64,000 nt of DNA, taken from assembly GCF_002878395.1 (NCBI RefSeq), contig NC_061115.1, positions 149,770,899 to 149,834,898 on the forward strand. Reading direction: 5' to 3'. The notes under the pieces are model-generated. The model was not told the DNA's origin. It did no database searches and worked only from the letters and a program-made list of their open reading frames with translations. The position numbers and the translations under genes were made by a program. Shown in pieces: positions 60,267-64,000 of this stretch. Position 1 is the stretch's first letter. Every line of letters starts with the position of its first letter. The stretch is from Capsicum annuum. Its lineage: Eukaryota; Streptophyta; Magnoliopsida; Solanales; Solanaceae.

Positions 60267-61500
60267 TTACCCAAAGCGAGAAACAAGAACGGATATTGGG
60301 ACTTCATATCCTCTTTGGCTTCCCAAGTAGCTTTTTAACATTTGGTTCCTCCATAGAACCTTTACTGAAGTCACGTTCTTCACTCGCAACCGATGGACTT
60401 TCTGATCCAAAATATCAATCAGGACTTTCTCATAAGATAAGGAATCTAAGACACTAACACTTTCCAAAGGAACAACCAAGGAAGGATAGCCTACACACCT
60501 CATCAACATTGTCACATGAAAGATCGGATGGATAGATCCCAAACTCGAAGGTAATTCCCATAAGCCACCTTTCCCACTCGCTTCAAAATACGATATGAAC
60601 CAACATAACAGGGACTGAGCTTCTTCTTATTTCCAGAACGCAATACTCCCTTCACGGAAAACACATTCAAGAACACCAAACCATCCACATCAAACACCAA
60701 GTACCTTCGCCTTACATACGCATAGGACGTTTAGAAACTTTGGATAGTCTTAAGCCTATACTGAATCACCTTCACCTTCTCCATAGATTAGTGAACCAAG
60801 TCAGGACCATACAACCTATTCTTACCAACCTCAAACCATCTAAGAGAAGACCTATACCTCTGACCATACATAGCCTTGAATAAATCCATCCCACTACTAG
60901 AATTATAGCTATTATTACAAGTAAATTATATGAGAGGAAAATGATCAACTCAACTACCACCAAAATCAATCACACAAGACCTTAGTATATCCTCCAAAGT
61001 CTGTATCATCCTCTCTGCCTGTCCATTCATCTGAGAGTGGAAAGAGGTGTTAAGGTTCACCTTAGTTCCCAAACCTCTCTAAAAGAAATGCGAAAAGTGA
61101 GATGAGAACTTAGTACCTCAATCAGATATCATACAGACTAGAAAACCATAGAACTTCATGATCTCCTGAATGAGGAGCTTAGCGTAACCCTCCCCCGAAT
61201 AGTTAGTCTTCATTGGCAAGAAATGAGTGGAATTGGTCATCATATCCACAAATACCCAAATCATATTGAATTATTGGTGACACAGTGGAAGACCAGTGAT
61301 GAAATTTATATTAATCATATCCTATTTCCATACAAGCAACTCAATCTCTTAAGATAAACCACCAGGCCTCAAGCGCTCAACCTACACTTGTTGGCACACC
61401 ATGCACCTAGTAAAAAAATTGGCCACATCCTTTTTCATTTATTTCACCAATTGATCTCCTTCAAATCATGGTACATCTTTATCGAACTAGGATGAACAGT
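60267..61500 (-). pseudogene. Element 3 integrase and chromodomain-like tail
   Basis: Zinc-binding histidines in YTVHPSSIKMYHDLKEI near 61450-61505. In the core the first Asp position reads Asn (I-N-F-I, codon 61305-61307), the second Asp (ISD-stop-GTKF, near 61130) and Glu (GQAER, near 61020) remain. The C-terminal part (KKLSPCYVGSYRILKRVGKVA, 60512-60700) leads into 60267-60542: SIHPIFHVTMLMRC, LSYEKVLIDILDQKVHRL, SVKVLWRNQ. A mostly open chromodomain-like tail, but the gene as a whole has stops and a lost catalytic residue. Confidence 0.83.
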
Positions 61501-61809
61501 GTACCTCGACTCATGTACTTCAGCCAAGATCTCTCTCGTAGCCCATAAATATCAAAAATACATAATCTACCTTGGTACCTCAAGATACCATTACCACAAA
61601 TCTCGAAATCCATCACTTCTGGTGACCCACATCATACTTGATCTACATCAAGATCGGTCCAAGAACTGTTTCTCCTTCACCTCAGCACTAAGAGATGACT
61701 TCACCACCTCTTTCATAATCACACCATAACCCTCATAGTCTAAGAGATAAACTCTAATACTATCTAAATGGTAAATATCCTTTACCAAACCTCATTTTTC
61801 CTCATCAAC

Positions 61810-63186
61810 ATGAGATAATCTTCCTATAGATAACCTTCTAAGAGCACCAGAAACCATATTAGCTTTACCTGGATGATAGTGAAAACTCATATCATAGTCC
61901 TTGAGCAACTCAAGCAATCTCTTTTGCCTGAGATTATCTCCTTCTGGGTGAACACATACTGCAAACTCTTATAGTCTGAGAAGATGTCAACATGAACCCC
62001 ATACAAACAATGGTGCCAAATCTTCAAAACAAAGACCACAACCAACAATTCCAAATCATGAGTCGAATAGTTCTTCTCATGCACCTTCAAATACCTAGAA
62101 GCAAATGCAACCATCTTACCATACTACATTAACACATAACCCAGTCCCACCCAAGATGCATCACAATAAATAATGAAGCCATTGGTACCCTCGGGCAGGG
62201 TCAAAACTAGAGCTAAAATTAACTTATCCTTCAACTTCTCAAAACTACCCTCACAAGTATTAGACCATATAAACTTTACCTTTTTTGAGTCAGCTTAGAA
62301 AATAGGGCAGCAATACAAGAGAAATTCTCCACAAACCTTCTATAATACCCGGCTAAACCCAAGAAGCTTTGAATATTAATTGGATTCGTGGGTCTAGGAC
62401 ACTTCTTAACCACAGTAACTTTATGTGGATCCACTATGATCCCTTTACTAGAAACAACATGACCTAGATAAATCACAGTATTTAACAAAGACTCACACTT
62501 CGAGAAATTCATATACAACCATTGAACCTTAAGGATCTGTAACACTATGCGGAGGTAATTAACATGATCTACCTTATTCTTGGAATACACAAAATATTAT
62601 TAATAAATATAATTACGAACAAATCTAAGAACTGATAGAAGATCCGGTTCATAAGATTCATAAATGTCATTGGGGAATTAGTCAATCCAAAAGATATAAC
62701 CAAAAACTCGTAATGGCCCTACCGAATACGTAAAGTAGTCTTAGGGATATCTACCTCCCCATTCTTCAACTGATGGTACCCAAATGAAAGATCAATCTTA
62801 AAAAAGTGCTTAGCATCCTGATGCTGATCAAAGAGATATCAATCCTAAGAAGCGGATACTTATTCTTTATGGTCACCCTATTCAATTAGCGGTAATCTAT
62901 ATACATCCTAAGGGACCCTTCCTTTTTATACACAAAAAGAACTAGAGTACCCCAGGGAGAAACACTAGGGAGTATAAAACCCTTATCTAAAAGATCTTTC
63001 AACTGCTCCTTAATTTCATTCAACTCAGTTGGGATCACTCTATAGGGAGGGAAGGAGATAGAATGAGTGTCCAAAAAGAGATCAATCCCAAAATCAATTT
63101 CCCTATCGGGGAGAACACCAGGAAGATTATCAGGAAACACCTCAAGAAACTCATAGACCACAGGGATAGATTGCAAAGGAGAACTA
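61810..63186 (-). pseudogene. Element 3 reverse transcriptase and RNase H
   Basis: 62886-63176 is the RT N-terminal region (EFLEVFPDNLPGVLPDREID, LKDLLDKGFILPSVSPWG). The catalytic loop at 62596-62607 reads F-I-N-N: both aspartates are Asn, consistent with G-to-A changes. 62276-62590 is the connection region (YLGHVVSSKGI, LAGYYRRFVENF). 61887-62114 is RNase H (FASRYLKVHEKNYSTHDLEL), with the first Asp kept in a CDAS motif near 62158. The RT cannot be active. Confidence 0.87.
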
Positions 63187-64000
63187 AATGGTTGATAGCT
63201 GAATACTGAGTAATGGGTGTCTGAATACTAAATAACCGATATCTAGATACTGATTAACTGATATATGTATACTATTTAACTGATAACTGAATACTGATCA
63301 TGAAAAACTGAACTGTATTTGGTCTGAATAACTGGACTAAAACTGCAGGGTACTGGTCGTATGAGATAGAGACTAACTAAACAACATGACACAACTGAGC
63401 ATGAATGCATGACAATAGTAAAATTTGAGAATGCAAGACTAAGTATATATCTGTTATGTCACTGAGATAATTTATAATATGAAAGAATGAAATCTGCATA
63501 AATAAGTATCTAAAAGTTATACACTTAGTCAAGCAAACCTTAATTGATAATACACTAAATACTGTACTGAGACTGTGGGAGGTATCATTTAACCAACATG
63601 CCCCAATCTGAGCTAATTGGAGTCCAACCTATAACCCCAGTTGGAAGGGTGTCAGTGCCATACCACGGGTACTAACAATGGTTTTATGGATCCACTAAAC
63701 TAATGTCCTGAAGGACTAATGAGTCACCCTCATCTGGAAGGTGCTCTAATGAGATATCTGTTACCCTTAACTGGCAGGTAAACACTTTATCAACCCTCAA
63801 CTGACAGGCTGATATCTCTAAACCATGCTGGCTACGTAGTTCTGGAACTTAGGGACTTCTACTAAAGGTCACACCCTCTACTGGCAGGTGATCCCCCATC
63901 CCTGGGTTTGCTCGGTGCCAAATCCTACTCCCAACTGAACTGACACTGATTATTGGACTGAACTATGCTTAACTGCACAAACAACTAATCATAAATAACT
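63187..64000 (-). repeat. LTR related to element 1, truncated at both window-side and left
   Basis: From about 63590 it follows 1890-2200 of the element 1 LTR (shared CCCAGTTGGAAGGGTGT and CCTACTCCCAACTGAA). Its left 150 bp are a degenerate ACTGATTAACTGATA-type repeat. It begins without a TG terminus directly against the RT of element 3 and runs out of the window. Orientation is taken from the element 1 LTR. Confidence 0.7.

Larger units (their letters stand above)
58738..63186 (-). mobile_element. Element 3: 3' half of a Tekay/Del-like chromovirus
   Basis: Minus-strand 3' LTR, PPT, chromodomain-like tail, integrase, RNase H and RT, then an abrupt border at 63186 where a LTR related to element 1 begins. 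Protease, gag and 5' LTR are not in the window. Both RT and integrase have lost catalytic aspartates. Confidence 0.82.

Overview
The window looks like plant nuclear DNA, most likely repeat-rich heterochromatin of a Solanaceae-type eudicot. That placement rests on recognising the retrotransposon lineages and is not proven here. I found no host gene, tRNA, rRNA or CRISPR array. Nearly all recognisable sequence is LTR retrotransposon of the Ty3/gypsy superfamily (Tekay/Del-like chromoviruses and one Athila-like element), plus many solo or truncated LTRs and one L1-like LINE fragment. All coding regions are decayed, with internal stops and frameshifts, so they are annotated as pseudogenes.

Layout. 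1-1131: AT-rich flank with a primer-binding-site (PBS)-like motif. 1132-10567: a structurally complete minus-strand Tekay/Del-like element (element 1) with two LTRs, PBS, polypurine tract (PPT) and a perfect 5-bp target duplication (AATAT). 10573-11690: unassigned DNA with an inverted repeat. About 11700-13491: an Athila/Tat-type LTR remnant with a striking array of GATAAG/TGACG modules. 13492-16212: 5' end of another minus-strand LTR element.

16213-39126: an old minus-strand Athila-like element, broken by nested insertions: a solo LTR (16268-18593), Tekay-type LTR DNA (18974-22471), and a plus-strand Tekay/Del-like element (element 2, 29931-36456) that lands inside the Athila gag. Read right to left the Athila parts are 5' LTR, tRNA-type PBS, gag, protease, RT/RNase H, integrase, an extra ORF in the env position, and a fragmentary 3' LTR.

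39127-53091: LTR remnants that host a short solo LTR (42599-43383) and a 9-kb element (43515-52506). The latter has two 2.4-kb LTRs, PBS, PPT and a near-perfect target duplication, but no gag or pol: a LARD-like non-autonomous element. 53092-56221: an LTR split by a second solo LTR. 56222-57510: LINE 3' fragment. 57511-58737: unassigned LTR-like DNA. 58738-63186: the 3' half of a minus-strand Tekay/Del-like element (element 3), cut off by a LTR related to element 1 (63187-64000).

What stands out: (i) the U3-like parts of the LTR families carry arrays of short, imperfect palindromes; one module set, with TGATAAGYCGTCAG and a TGACGACAT/ATGTCGTCA stem, is shared by two unrelated LTR types; (ii) the non-autonomous element carries an as-1-like TGACG pair at the canonical spacing; (iii) a conserved block precedes the PPT in five elements.
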